Shown one piece after another: positions 1 through 12,500 of a stretch of DNA of 62,642 nucleotides. Position 1 is the stretch's first letter. Each line of letters opens with the position of its first letter. Position numbers and translations under genes: made by a program. Location of the stretch: contig JAHBMJ010005848.1 in NCBI GenBank assembly GCA_018398765.1, forward strand, positions 1 to 62,642. Direction: 5' to 3'. The notes under the pieces are model-generated. The model ran no database searches. It saw only the letters and a program-made list of their open reading frames with translations, and was not told where the DNA came from. The DNA is from Chromera velia. Its lineage: Eukaryota; Sar; Chromeraceae.

Positions 1-2240
1 TGTGGAATACCGAGAAGAGGGGGTGGGAGTTTGGCGGGGAAACGGATGAAGTGAGAGTTGTCACGTCTATTGAGTCCTTTGTCGGTGTGATGGGGGAAGA
101 CGATGGAGAGATGATTGCCGATTCCGGGGCCTCGAAGAGTCTCGTTCCCCCCTCGTTTGACAGGTATGTTGTTTCGTATGTTGACCAGGCTGTCTCGTTT
201 CGTCTCGCCTCTGATGCTGCCCCCCTCTCTGTGAGAGGGGTCAAGACATTTCACCTTCCGTTTGTCGATGAATGGGGTGGTGTGCGCATCGTTTCTGAGG
301 AAGGGTGTAGTTACGAGTCAATCGGTCGTCCATTGTTTGCTTGTGGGAGAAGAAAGTTGTCTCTTCTAGGAGAGGAGAGTTCCTCTGAACCTGGATGGGT
401 CTGGTTAAAGGATGTGCATGGGGAGAGGTTTCGTTCTCCTGTTGATCAGATGGGCAATGTTCCAATTCTCCGTCTTACGAAGGTCAAGGAAGCGGTTATT
501 GCTGCCAACGTTTGTCTTTTTGTTTCTCCCTGTCCCCTCCAACAGTCTGCTCTCTCTTGGCAGGCAGAGATTTCTCCTGAAAACAGATCGCACCTTTTGT
601 TTGCCCTTCACTCCCGTCTCGGTCATGCGACTGGGCAACGTTTGGAGGCCACATTGAAGGAGAAGGAGGTGGAGGTACAATTTTCTGCGAAAGAGTGCAA
701 AGAGGTGAGAGACACGTGCAAAGCGTGTCGTGTTGTGAACTTTCGGAGGAGAAAGTTGAAGAGAAGAGGTGTAGCAGCGGGGACGCGAAAGCATTCTCGC
801 AAGGGGGATGAGTCTTCTGTTCATGAGGATGATAAAGAGAAAGAGCCAGAGCCTGCGAGTCCGGGGGGGCAGTTCAACACCGACATCTACCATGACCTGA
901 AGGATATGAAGAGAAAGGGGATCGGGGGGTTTTGTTACGTGTCTGTCATTGTTGATTTACAGACACAAAGGAAATCGTTGTGGGTGCTGCGGTCGAAAGA
1001 TCACGCAGTGCGTCACCTGATCTCCTGGACTCGTCGGTGGGAGAAAGCCGGCAAGGGGAAGCCGAAGGTCGTGCACTTAGACAACGGAGGCGAGTTCATT
1101 TCTGATCTCTACCTCTTGTTTTGTTTGTCAGTTGAGGGAGGGGGGATTGCAACTCAGTTCGGTCCTCCTCTCACTCCCGAAGTGCAGGCATTTGTTGAGA
1201 GAGTGAATGACGATTTCTTTTTTCTTTTGAACAAACTTTAAGTTCTCTTTCAGCGTTTTCTTCCCTTTTATCTCTGGCCTGTCTTCATCCCTGGAATTGC
1301 TAATTCTCTGAATGAGGTTGTTCACGGCTGGACTGACCTTTCCCCGAATTGTGCTCTTTTTTGTGTGCGTTCAGGGGTGCCCCCTGTTACCCCGGGGGAT
1401 GTTGTTCGCTTGTCCGATCCCTTTCACCGTCAGCGTTTCGTTGCTGGCGGTCCTGTCAAAAAGAGTGAGAGAGCTCTTTTCGGTGGGGTGATCAGTCCGC
1501 AGTCCATCTCTGTGTTGATTCGGAGAGAAAGACAGTGGAGGCCTCTTCGCGTTCACCCCAGCTACATTCAGATGGAGTCGTGTTTAGGGGTGGAGCGTAT
1601 TGATTTTGACGAAGATGGCAGAAGCGATGTGGTTGCAGAGAGGGAGACAGATTCCGTTGTGGGAAGAGGATCCGTTTGGGTTGGTTGGGGAGAAGAAAAC
1701 AACCAGTCAGATGCAGACAATGCAGAAACTGGGGGTGAAGCGTCTGATGAGGACGTTTCTCATCCAGTCCGTCAGCTCCCTCGTTTTCTTCGAGGCGTTC
1801 GCGTGCCTCGTTTGCAGGGTATTCTTGCCCGATGGTCAGATGGGGCCCTGTTCCCAGGGCAGATTGTGAGGGAGGGGGAAAAGCAAGTGAGGAGCATCAC
1901 AGCAGCACGGTTGAAGCAGAGGGATGATGGAAGTTTCTTTCCTGCCGAGCTGGAGACAGTAAAGCAGAAAGACATTGTGGAGCGGTTCGAGCTCCCCGCT
2001 GATGAACAGCTTCCCCCTGCCGTGCTTGACAGACTTGCTGAGCAGGCACCTCCTGTGCCTGATCCTATCCCCCCTGTCCCTTCAGACAAAGTCCCGGTAG
2101 ACGTTGATATCGTTGCCAACCAGGCAGCCGAGGAAGCAAATACCGCCGAGTTCCTTCGGTGGTCTGAGATGTCCAAATCTCAGAGGAGGAATCAGATCCG
2201 TGAGCGCAGAAGGCGAAAGAGAGAGATAAAGGAAGCACGG
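1..2240 (+). pseudogene. pol: Ty1/copia-type pol remnant, 5' part (protease, integrase, linker)
   Basis: One reading frame runs from the window edge to 2240. It shows the copia aspartic protease motif ADSGASKSLVP (about 117-150), a GAG-pre-integrase zinc region with HSRLGH and CKAC (about 609-730), and an integrase core with FNTDIYHDL and LDNGGEF (about 870-1095). A proline- and acid-rich linker that precedes the reverse transcriptase follows. A single in-frame TAA at 1239-1241 interrupts it, and the same frame resumes with integrase-like sequence (LFQRFLPFYLWP). The frame stops at 2241 only because the gypsy element is inserted there, and it resumes in frame at 18398. The element's 5' LTR and gag lie outside the window. 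The copia family call is firm. It is a dead copy. Confidence 0.88.
2237..2240. repeat. Target site duplication, left copy (ACGG)
   Basis: ACGG lies immediately before the left LTR and again immediately after the right LTR (18394-18397). Removing the element and one copy joins the copia reading frame without a shift, which supports these exact borders. Confidence 0.85.
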
Positions 2241-3132
2241 TGAACTGCGCTAGTCGGACTTCGTGTCTGAGCCAGGCAGCCAGGTAAAGCTAGAAGAGAA
2301 CGGGGCGCCAAAGAGCCTAGAATGAACACTCACAGAGAGCCAATTGATTGAAGTTGTTTATGTAAGAAGGTTCAAGACTGAGTTCGATTTTAGACCGGGT
2401 TCAGATTCTTCTAAGTCAGAAGTTCAGTTCAGAGTGAGAATCGAATCTAAGGTTCAGAGAGAATCCTTTAAAGTTCAGAGCCGCATCCTTCGACGAGCTT
2501 GAAATCTCCATTTCCAAATCGCACTTCAATTTTATTTTTTTATTTCAATCTGATTTTTCAGATTTTTCTGTTGGATATGTCCGTCCGATTTTCTGGACCC
2601 GTCTGATTTTCCGGACACGTCCGATTTTCCGGACACGTCCGATTTTCCAGACGCATCCGATTTTCCAGATGCGTCCAATTTTCCGGATATGTCTAACGCC
2701 TGATCCAGCGGCCTTGATCATCTTTCCAAGTGGTCTCAAATTGTGATTTTGCCTGCAACACTTACTGTATCTAGCATGCTCCTAGGTGTGCTCCAATTGA
2801 GCTTAAACTCGTTTGGATCCCGTTCCTGCAATTCTATATTTATTTATTTCTTTATGATTATAATCAATGTATTTAATTCATTTCTTTTTCTTATTTCACT
2901 TCTTCTTTATTTTCAAAAATAATTATTCACTAAATCTTTCTAAATAAATCTATTTTCTTTAATTATTTTTTATTTTTCTTTTAGACTAAGTACTGTCTTT
3001 ATTTTTACTAGCTGATCAATAATTTAATTCATCTATATTTACTAAACTAATTTAATAATTTCTTTACTTTTAAACTAAGACCATTAGCGATTTCCTCTGT
3101 ATATTTCTAAGAGTCTAAAATGCAACGGAACA
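2241..3132 (-). repeat. 3' LTR of the gypsy element
   Basis: It matches 17502-18393 end to end at the same length (892 bp) and has TG...CA termini. About 21 of the 23 differences from the other LTR are transitions. It contains an AT-rich stretch and six copies of an 18-bp unit. As the element lies on the minus strand, this is its 3' LTR, with the polypurine tract next to it at 3133. Confidence 0.95.
2585..2692. repeat. 18-bp tandem repeat x6 inside the LTR
   Basis: Six units of consensus CCGATTTTCCGGACACGT follow one another without gaps. Each carries a short dyad TCCG...CGGA. The matching array in the other LTR is 17846-17953. A degraded version lies in the truncated LTR near 24380-24490. 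Function is unknown. Protein binding or transcription control in the LTR is possible. Confidence 0.9.
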
Positions 3133-3146
3133 CGTCCCCCTTTCTT
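3133..3146 (-). other. Polypurine tract next to the 3' LTR
   Basis: The minus strand reads AAGAAAGGGGGACG directly before the LTR start TGTTCC. This is the expected place and composition for the plus-strand primer of a minus-oriented LTR element, and it fixes the element's orientation independently of the coding frames. Confidence 0.8.
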
Positions 3147-3507
3147 AAGACTGCAGTCCTTGGCGGTTTAAAATAAAAGCGCAATCAATAACCGGTCTAG
3201 TGATTCAAGAAACTTGACTAGGAAGCTTGAACAACCCGCTGGAATAAAGCACTTCACAATGATAGGAACATTGATCAACGCCAGTTGCATGTCAATCCAT
3301 AGAGCAATGCACTGTGACCATAAGGTGGGACAAAATTCATGCATGCAACCAAACTACCAGGGCAAAATTGTGAAGCTGCAGCGCAATCCGAACAGAACAA
3401 AGATGCACATCACTGAGCAGCCACACCCAACAAGAGACCAGCACTGCAACGGAACACACAACTGACAGAACACATGAAACGCAAAGCACACACAACGCTT
3501 CTTGAAA

Positions 3508-3536
3508 CAACGGAACACACATCCCCCTTTCTTAAG
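3508..3536 (-). repeat. Second copy of the polypurine tract and LTR edge
   Basis: The segment repeats, with a 2-base insertion and one base difference, the LTR-tip/polypurine junction at about 3122-3150 (CAACGGAACA, then CCCCCTTTCTTAAG). It sits about 380 bp inside the element with no LTR body attached. It may be a relic of an earlier end or of template switching. Confidence 0.7.
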
Positions 3537-4260
3537 CCTCTTTTATAACGCCTTTGGCAGAAATCAGGATCAACAACTTGCCTTTCCTTTTTTCTTTTTG
3601 ACCAATCGTTGACGACCTTTCTTCAGGCCAAAAAGCCACTGGCAAGACAAGAATTGGAAGAACTAACGACCAGAAAATCTTATCAACACAGGAATGAGTA
3701 AGTCAACCACACTTTTTTACTTATTCTTTTTCCTATTTCACTCCCTCCATATGTACAAACACCCCACAACAGAATGCGAGAAAGGCAGGAGAAGAGAAGA
3801 CGAAGACGGAGGAGACAAGGAAGACTAGTGGACAAGCAAACACATTGTCAAGATTCAAAACGAGCCGATTCATCCTTCCGATCTCCCTCTCCGTTGACAT
3901 GGCTTGACACGAGCAAACCCCTTTCCCCCCCTAGAGTAGGAAGAGAAGAACAGATTCACCATTCAGTGGCATTCACTGGTGTATGACAGCGGCAGCATCT
4001 CATGCTTCCAAAAGAGTAACAGAAAAGAATATGTCAAAACACAAAAAGAAAGAACAAAACTATCCTTCAAGGCCCTCCTTTATCTGCAGCAACCTCCTTG
4101 TCATGAGGAAGACAGCATGATGGAGCAAGAGAAAGATGGTGAAGGAGAACAAACGGGGAAAAGGAATCTAAAAAAAAAAAAAAAACTAAAACGATCAGAG
4201 AAATGATTGGTCGTTTAGAGCTCTCCTCCGAGGTTGCAGTTCGTGTTGTTCTCGTAGATC
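3537..4260. other. Non-coding element DNA between third frame and 3' LTR
   Basis: No convincing coding frame is present. A purine-rich stretch and an A run (about 4171-4185) are visible. An alternative end for the third frame could lie near 4203 if the TGA at 4261-4263 were another premature stop. Confidence 0.5.
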
Positions 4261-6333
4261 TCACTCTCCAATACCAGTGTAGACGCTGGGCTTGAAAACG
4301 ATTTTTTTGTTAGTCTTCTTGGCGATGTGGATCGAAGGCCTACTCATAGCGGGAGGAGCAGATGCGCTCGAGGCCGTGCTCTCTCGAGTCCTCTGACAGA
4401 GTTGGCAAAAATATCGACCCTCATCCTCCAGCTCGTCAAGAGTCTCAAAAGGCAGTACTTTCCTGAGGACTCCTACCCCCAGAGCCGGGTGGAATTGGTC
4501 CACAAGACACTCGCAGAACCCCAAAAGAGCCTGCACGTACACCCCCCGGTGGTTTGAGACCTGCCAGCCCGGTTAGACTTGCCCAAGGGGGGTCCTCCAC
4601 CCTGGCCCGAGAGGCAGCTCATCGAGAAACAGGCCCGTGCCTGGATTGATCTCTCTGTCAGAGTTGATGGTGGGGAAGTCGAAGGGCGGAGTCAGAGAAG
4701 GGAAAGGAGTTCCCGGTCTGCCAACGGGACTGCCTCCCTGAAGAGCTTGTTCGAGACCGTGTGCCTCCTGATCCTGTGCTTCTTGATCAAGGAGGGCCAA
4801 AGCTCTTCCGATGGTGTTCATATCTGACTCATCGATGCCCTGACACCACAGACGTGCGCCCTCCTCCTCGTTCTTATCGTCAATATTCGTATTCTTATTC
4901 ATCTCGGTGGCGGTGATGGTAGCAGTCACGGCAACGATGCTCTCAGACTGCTGCCCAGTCTGCTTATAGTAGGGGCAGTCAGGGAATCTGCAGGGGCCGG
5001 AGCCGCAGAAGTGCTGTGCCGGGTCGTACTCACGCCGACGCTTGGAGGGGCGGTCTTCGTTCATCTCGTTCTTATCCTCTTCCTCTTCCTCCTCCTCATC
5101 GATGTCCATCTCGGAGGGCTCGGACACGGGGCTGAGGACAGGAGACGCAATCACGGGATGGAGCACTGCTACTGCTCCCACATCCCGCTCCGGTGTAGAA
5201 CTCGTCACAGCTGCTGCAGCAGCCGCTACAGGAGGAGTAGATGCGGAAGGAGGAAGCGGAGGATGAACTTCATGTCCATCAGAATTGGAGTCGGAGGTGG
5301 AGGTTGCCTTGGGGTTGATGGCAGTGCTGATAAATGGCCGATCTGCATATAGACGAGCAATTTCCGGCACCCCAGCCAGAAATGTCAGATATCCTGTCTG
5401 AGCATTCTCAGACGAATGGCCGATGGGAAGGGCGGGGGCGACGAAGTCTGCGTTCTTCCAAAGGAGGGGGGGCTTTCACGGGTCGGCGCACTCCTCCGCC
5501 ACTTTGTACACCCAGCTGAGCACCCCCTTCTTAAGGATCTCGATGGGCCGGGCCGCCGTGGATGGCTTGCCATCCTTCATGGGAGGGCCCTGATGCAAGA
5601 CTCCCACGAAACCCTCATCAGCGGCCTTGCTGTACGGGAGGTTGTAAAAGACCATGCAGCCCACCTCCTCATTCGTACAGCGGCCTTCGTAGTCGGCTAG
5701 GTAGTCGGTAATGATCCAGTTCGGCTCAATGCGGGGATCCAGAGCTTCCAGAGCCTGTGCGGCGTTGTTTGGGATACCATGGAAATTATACCCGTTATAG
5801 AGAGCCACCCCCGACTCGACATTGAGCATGAGAATGTTATCCTCAGCCCGTACCACCACAATGGTGGCGTGGCAGAACTCGATGCAACCGACGACATAGC
5901 TGGTGGCATGTTTGTTCGCACCGGCCTTGTTCGCCTCGCACTTCTGCTTGCACATCCTCTCTCGGAGAGCAATGAAGAAGTTGTGAGCGTGCTCGTTCAG
6001 CCATGCTACGTTGACCATAGCCAGTGCTATCAGGAGGCCGACTGGGAGGGAGACCCTCCAGATATCGAAGAAGGTGAATGAATTCCACCCGACGCGGTGA
6101 ACATTCACGATCTTTGAAACTGTCCAAGAGCCGAATGACTTCAACATGTCAAAGGCAGGCTTGCCGTTTCGATCGAGGATGATTGCCTCTCTCTATTCCC
6201 ACTCGTGGTTCTTGACTAATCCACGGAATTCTAAAGGGAGGAACTGATTGAGGTATCTCTCTGCCTCCCGGCCCAGATGTCTGGCATCGGTCTGCCAGCG
6301 ATAGTCCAAGCTGCGGCTGGGGCGGGTGGGCAT
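4261..6333 (-). pseudogene. Third frame of the gypsy element, function unknown, three in-frame stops
   Basis: One minus-strand frame of about 690 codons runs from an ATG at 6333 to a TGA at 4261-4263. It is broken only by TAG (6195-6193), TGA (5478-5476) and TAA (4575-4573), with no frameshift. The N-terminal two thirds look like a folded protein with several Cys and His residues, and include a hydrophobic stretch (VSLPVGLLIALAMVNVAW). The later part is low-complexity: a Pro/Ala stretch, an acidic run, a basic patch (RPSKRRREYDP) followed by a Cys-rich motif (HFCGSGPCRFPDCPYYK), then a CQLC motif near the end. I recognise no family. It lies on the pol strand, where some plant chromoviruses carry extra frames. 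It could be an envelope-position accessory protein or captured host sequence. Confidence 0.72.
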
Positions 6334-7120
6334 TTCTCAAAAGAAGACGAAGAATGTGGAGGATGGCTTTGCAACACAATTCTAAAAAGAACAGAAGAGG
6401 CCTTTCAAGCTGCTGAACTACGCCACTCTGAATCCAATGAGCTTTCAGTATGAGAGAACCACTTCACATCAACAAACTGGGAGGTTGGGTTGGCTTGACC
6501 TTTCAGCAATCTGGCGGATTTTCTTGACATGGAGATCTGTTTTCTGCATGCTGTCTGGTTTTTCGGACCTTTTTGAGCGTCCTTTTCATCGGACAACACC
6601 TGTGTGTCCGATGTATCGGACGGACCCCAGAAGCCATTTTCTGCATGTTTTTGCCATGATACACCTTTCTGATTTATTAGTGCCTTTTTCCTGAATACTC
6701 TAAGGCTGCGACGCGAACGTTGTGGTTGGATTTAATGTTTATGGGGGACGACTGGGGCCTTTCTATGTATTTTCTGAACTGCCCTCACGCGTTGCTTGGC
6801 ATGCAGGCTACCGCGATGTATTTGTGCATGCAGTTGACTTCAAAAGCTCATGCAGACTCTTTCTGGCAGCCTCTTCTTCTGTTCCATCTTCCACTTCTTT
6901 ACTCAGTCAGATTTGGTTGTATGGACCGGGTTGCCCTTTGTGTTTGGTTGCCTTCTGTTTGGTTGTTTTCTTTCTCTGGAGCCTTATTTCTTGGCTGGTG
7001 CTTTGTGGAGGAACTTTCATGGCTCGAGATCTTTGGCGTGGCTGGCTTCTCTGTCTGCAGGTTTGTGCGTATTCATGACCCTCCTCCCGCAGAGTGCAGG
7101 CAGGATTTTTGAAGTTTCTG

Positions 7121-7257
7121 GAGAAGAGGGTGTCCCCCTTTCTCAGCTGGCCCCGAGAAGAGGGTGTCCCCCTTTCTCAACTGTCCCAGAGGAGAAGGTG
7201 TTCCCTTCTCTCAGCTGTCTCAGAGGAGAAAGTGTCCTTTTCCCTCACCTGGTCCCC
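7121..7257. repeat. Imperfect 34-37 bp tandem repeat, four copies
   Basis: Four units begin near 7121, 7155, 7192 and 7226, each built around GAGAAGAGGGTGTCCCCCTT and a TCTCAGCTG-like end. The reverse strand carries AAGGGGGACA, which resembles the element's polypurine tract. Confidence 0.75.
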
Positions 7258-8859
7258 CGAAATTTCGGCAAAGGGAAAATTTCTTGGATTTTTTCAGTTG
7301 TCCTAGGCATCAATGCGCCACCCCTTCGGACCCCTCGTGAGGAAACGCGATTTCCGGGGTTTTTGGTTTTCGCTCTGTACTTGTAGCTGGCAGCGTTCTT
7401 CAGGTTCTCGGTTCACGTTTCTGACCTCTGCTTCAAGTTGTCTCTGCAAGCATCTTATTTGTACATCTGGAGTTAGTATTCAGCCCCCCCCTATACAATC
7501 TATGTTGGAGCAGCTCATTGGATGTCTGTTATGGAAACAGTGGTGGTCGATGAGCTGAGCACTATGTGTTTTTACTATGCTTGGCCCTCTTTTTGCGTGG
7601 TTGCAGGTGAGACAGCTGTGGCTTGAGATGGTGCTCGTGGTGTTCGAGTCCCTTCTCTCCAACTTCTAGCTATCAAGGTCAGTGGCTCTCTTGTTAGATC
7701 GGCCAGATATGCGGGATCGAACCGCTTCTGCCATCCTAGTCGGATCTGGCAGGGCGCATCTCCCTCTTCTTGCCAGTCCTATTGATTGTTCTGTCTACGG
7801 TGCCTCGCTTCAGACTCTCTGCACTTGAGTTTGGGATTTTTATTTGGATCGGCCAACAAGTCGGGCTCGTTACCGCTTCTGCCGTCCTGATGAGTGGGAC
7901 CCGAAGCCAGAGCGCCTTACCTCTGACCACCCGAACACTCACCGCCCTGGTTTGTTCCATGTCCCTCTTCGCAAGGGGATTTTCGACCCTCTGCGGTACT
8001 GCTCCTCCCAAATGCTTGCCTGTTACTTCAATCATTTTATTTATTGAAAAATAGTTACACAGATGCATTCATGAAGCTGAGATGCATTGATTTATCGTTT
8101 AATAATGTTTGTTCTTTATGTATTCATAGTTCGGGTTCTGATTTTTTTCAGGCTGAGTATGTTAATCTCTCATGAGGGGTGACTTGTTGTCAGCTCCCTC
8201 TTATTTGAATTTCAATCTCTTTCATCATTTTACACTTCTTGATGTGTCTCTCCACTTCTGCCTCTCGATACATTCATGTTTTTGATAAGCTCAAGGGCTT
8301 TTGTTTCTTCTTCGCCCAACGATACTGACTCTTGATGGTCAGTCGGCTTCTCCTCATAACTTCTCTATACCTTGTGCCTCTCGATGCAGAACACTACGGT
8401 GTTGTTCGAGGGCTCCCGTTTTTTTTTCTGGTTTCTTCAGGGCAGCGCCTCACTCGGTGAGGGCTGGGAGAAGAGTGGAGCGTGTAGCAACGCTTCCTTC
8501 TCTTTTTACGTGGAACAGGGCCATCCAGGTTCGATGCCCTTGCGGGTGCTCCTCTCGTTGGGGCCCGCTAATCGAGGACCGTTATCTGCACCGCCTGCTC
8601 TAATCCAGGCTTTATTTTTACTTCTAATCAACTCTGATGCTTGAGGAACTGTTTGCTTTTGACTGTTTTCTTTCTTTCCAACTTGGTTCTTTTAGTTTTT
8701 TCATCCATTTATCCATGAAGACTCAAGATGCATACCATGGTGTCATGAAAAGAAGAAGATCAGAAGGAAACAGAAGAAATGAACCATTTATGAAAGAAAG
8801 AGAGTGAGAGACAGAAAGAAGAAAAGAAAAGGATAGAAGGGGAGAAGGAAAGGGAGGGA

Positions 8860-8897
<38 letters not shown>
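8860..8897. repeat. GA dinucleotide microsatellite
   Basis: An uninterrupted (AG)n run in a purine-rich neighbourhood inside the gypsy element. Confidence 0.9.
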
Positions 8898-8900
<3 letters not shown>

Positions 8901-9550
8901 AAGAAAGAGAGGAGAGCCTGTTTAGGTAAAAGCCAAAGACGCCCCTTTTGGTATGGTCGACGACCGCAATCCAGTCTTCTCCTCAGCGAAGACCCTTAAG
9001 AAGATGTGGTGAGTGAGAAGAGTCGCGATGAAGCGACAAAAAGCCGATAGAAAAGAGAAAGAGAGAGAGAGGTAGAGTGCCGGAGACGGCTGTTCGATCG
9101 AACCGGTGTGTGGTTCTTGTGCTCGCTTCTGCTTCTTTAGGATGACGTAGACGGACTCTATTTTGCAGGTAGCGAGTCCGCAAGAAGGCGTTCTGGGCAT
9201 CGATCCTCAAGGTTAAAAACCGGTGGCTGGGAGACTCCGGTGTCTGTTCTTTCAGGAGCTCTCGGTAAGTTGGTGGTGGAGAAGTCAGGTTGGAGACGGC
9301 AAATCGGATGTTTTGGCAATCCGATGGAAGGGTGGCGATTCCAGAACAAAAGCGCTCGTTTTCCTCAGTCTTAATAAACTTTGTATGCGGTAACGATGTC
9401 TGCTTATCAGCACGCAGTGCTGCAATGCGTTATTTCTTTTTAAACTGGTGGTTGAATCTCGTTTTTCGTGCCGTCTCTTTTTTTTTCAGCTACGGTAACC
9501 TTCAAAGCGACGCGTTTTCTGCCGTCTCCGTCCTTCTGGCTTGCATTTCT

Positions 9551-12500
9551 TCACGCCCATCTTTTCTTTCCCTGTTTCCCTTCTTCTTTTCTTTGCAGGA
9601 AGTCAGCCACCTCATCGGGGCAATCTACATCCCGCTCGTAAGTCCAATATCTTCCTGGCCAGCCTTTGTAGATCAAGAGGTACTCTTTCTTCCCATTGTG
9701 CATTCTTTCTCCACACACTTCCTCTACCTCGTATTCTTTTTGATCGTCGTAGTCTGTTTCTTCCTCTACCTCCTTTCTAGCCTTTTTGTTTCCATATTGT
9801 TGGTTTGCTTTCTTTCTTTTTCTCCCTTTGGCGACGGGCTTTCCTCCTTCTTCTCCATCTTCGAGTTCTCTTCCTTCCTCGTCACTGGTGATTTCTTCCT
9901 CACTTCTGTTACTGCTATCTGCTTCTTCCTCTTCTTCCTTACCATCACTTTCTTCTTCTTTGTTTCTCTCCTCGATTTCGTAACTCTCTTTGAGGTTTCT
10001 TGACAAGAAAGGTTTGAGTCGCCGTCTGCTGACAGTCATTGTGTTTTGTGCTCCGGGCCGACGAACGCTAACGGCCCCAGAGTGTAAGATGTTCATCACC
10101 AGATAGGGCCCATCATAGGAAGGAGACAGTCTCTTACTGAGTTTCCTATCTTTCCGCGTTCCTCAAAGTAGCCAAACAAAGTCACCCTTCTTGAACTGAT
10201 AGATCTTCTTTGGGTCGTACTTCAGTCTCTGCCGCATTCCGTTTTGTGCAGCAAGTTCAAAAATCTCTCTGTTTTCTTTGTTGTTCTCTCTCAGTTCGGC
10301 CAGTACCTCCATATAGTCCTCAAGGAGAAACCCTTTGTCGGTTTCCAGGTCAGTGAGCAAGCGAATGGGGTGATTGACATCGACCCCCATCAGAATTCGG
10401 AAAGGACTTTGGCCAATGCTGGTGTGATAGGTACTGTTATGTGAGTACTGAGCCATCGGGAGATATGTTATCCATTCCTTTTCGTTCTTGCTGACAAACT
10501 TGGCAATGCAGTCTTTCACGTTCAAATTGATTCGTTCGACTTTTCCTTATGTTTCTGGAGAGAACGCACTGCTGACTACCCTTTTCGTCCCCACTAGCTA
10601 ACAGATTGAGTGAATGATGGGGTCAAGCAAATTGCTTCCTCGGTCACTCTGGAGTTGGATGGGTACTCTCCAATGACAGAAGAGATGACTGATGATCTTT
10701 CTTGCGATTGTGACTGCCTTTTGGTTTGGAAGTGCTATCAACTCGACCCATCTACTGCAGCTGTCTACCAAAATGAGGATGTATTTCATTCCGTCTGTCG
10801 AGGCTGGAAGAGGACCCATCAAATCGATAATCCATGACTGCAGAGGCGCTTCAGTCATCAGTTGAGGTTCGTACTGATACTGTCCTTTCCCCTTCTTCCT
10901 TTTCTGGCACTCTTTGCAGGTGCGCACGAAGGTGTACACGTCCGTGTACATGTTNGCCCAGTAGTACTTGTCTGAGAGGTCCTTGATCATCCGGTGGAGT
11001 CCTTGATGACCTCCAAGGAGATGCCGATGTGAGTCACCAAGGAGGCTTTCCTTCATGCTCTCTGGCACCGCAAGGAGAAATCTCATTCCCTTCTCCCTTC
11101 CATTCAGGGGCGGGAGGACACGATAGACAAGGTCGTTGTGTAGTGTATACAAAGGAGCCTGTGCTACTAAACGGAAGCGTTCCTTGTACGTCATCCCCTC
11201 TGGTATTTCTCCTTCTCTCAGGTACTGATACATTCTGTTCAAGCCTTGATCCTTCCTCTGCAAGTCCTTGACTTCTTCTGGTGAGTGCGGTGTGGTCAGC
11301 ATCGGGACAGAGAATGGCCGGGATTCTCTTTCTGTTTCTTTTTCCTCATCGGTTTTGTCTGCCGTTTCCCCCTTTTTCTTTTGCCCCCGAGTTTCCTTCT
11401 TGTTCTTGGTTGCCTGAGTGGCTGCAACGATGACTGATATTTCCGATTCCTCTTCTGCCTCCCGAGGAGGGTGGTTTTCATTTATCAAACAGCCTCTTGT
11501 CAATGCGTCTGCTGCCGCATTTGATTTTCCTTTCCTGTGTTTGAACTCAAACGAATAGCCTGATAGTTTCAAGGCTATCCGCGTGAGTCTTGGTGAAATC
11601 TGTCTGTTTTTGAGTACCCATTGCAAAGCCAAGTGATCGCTGTGCACGACAAAATCCCTTCCGTAGAGCCAGGGCTTGAAACGTTCAACACCCATGAGGA
11701 TAGCAAGCATCTCGAGCTCACTTATATGGTAGTTCTTTTCTATGCAGGTGCACCGCCTGGAACTATACGCAATGACATACTCGCGTCCGTCATCGTCTTC
11801 TTGAGAGAGAATGGCACTGAGAGCGTCATTACTGGCGTCGCATACCAGGATGAAAGGTCGGTCCCATCGAGGGTGCTGAAGGACAGGTGGAGAGATCAGC
11901 ATTTTCTTCATTCTCTCGAATGCGTTTTGATGACAGGTCTCCCACTGGAATTTCATATTTTTCCGAGTGAGGTCGTACAGAGGGGAGGCGATAGCGGCGT
12001 AATTGAGACAAAATTTTTTATAGTAGTTGCAGAGGCCAAGCCACCCTCGAAGCTCTCTGATATTCTTTGGGGGTGTAGCTTCCTCAATCGTTTTTGTCTT
12101 TTCCTTTGAAGGAAGAATCCCTGTCGGGGTTATGCGGTGCCCCAAATATTCTACCTCCAGTGCTGCGAACTTACACTTCGAAAAACTGACTTTTGCTTTG
12201 ATTCTTTGCAGGCGGTCGAGGACAGCTTTCAAGTCCTTCAAGTGAGTGGCAAAGTCGGGGCTGGATGAGAGGATGTCGTCCATGAACAAGAACGTGGTCG
12301 TCCCGATCAGTCCTCTGAAGAGTCTCTTGATGGCGGACTGCAGCAGAGCAGGCCCACTTTGAACGCCAAACGGGAGTCGGCTGAACTGGTAAGCTCCCCT
12401 TCCAGCAATAGAGAAAGCTGTTTTACCCTTGTCTTCTTTCTTCAGTTTCAGCTGTGTGTACGCACTCGAAAGGTCGATGACTGAATGAATCTTCCGCCCT

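Larger units (their letters stand above)
6334..9550. other. Long non-coding interval between chromodomain and third frame
   Basis: About 3.2 kb with no open frame that looks like protein on either strand. It holds the tandem repeat at 7121-7257, a GA microsatellite near 8860-8897, and purine-rich tracts from 8740 to 9090. It could be spacer or decayed sequence. I see nothing further that I can support. Confidence 0.55.

Noticed and set aside
9290..10003. Plus-strand 237-codon frame rich in Phe, Leu and Ser
   Set aside because: It is antisense to the acidic/lysine-rich linker and chromodomain of gypsy pol. Its hydrophobic look is a mirror of GAA/GAG/AAG codons.
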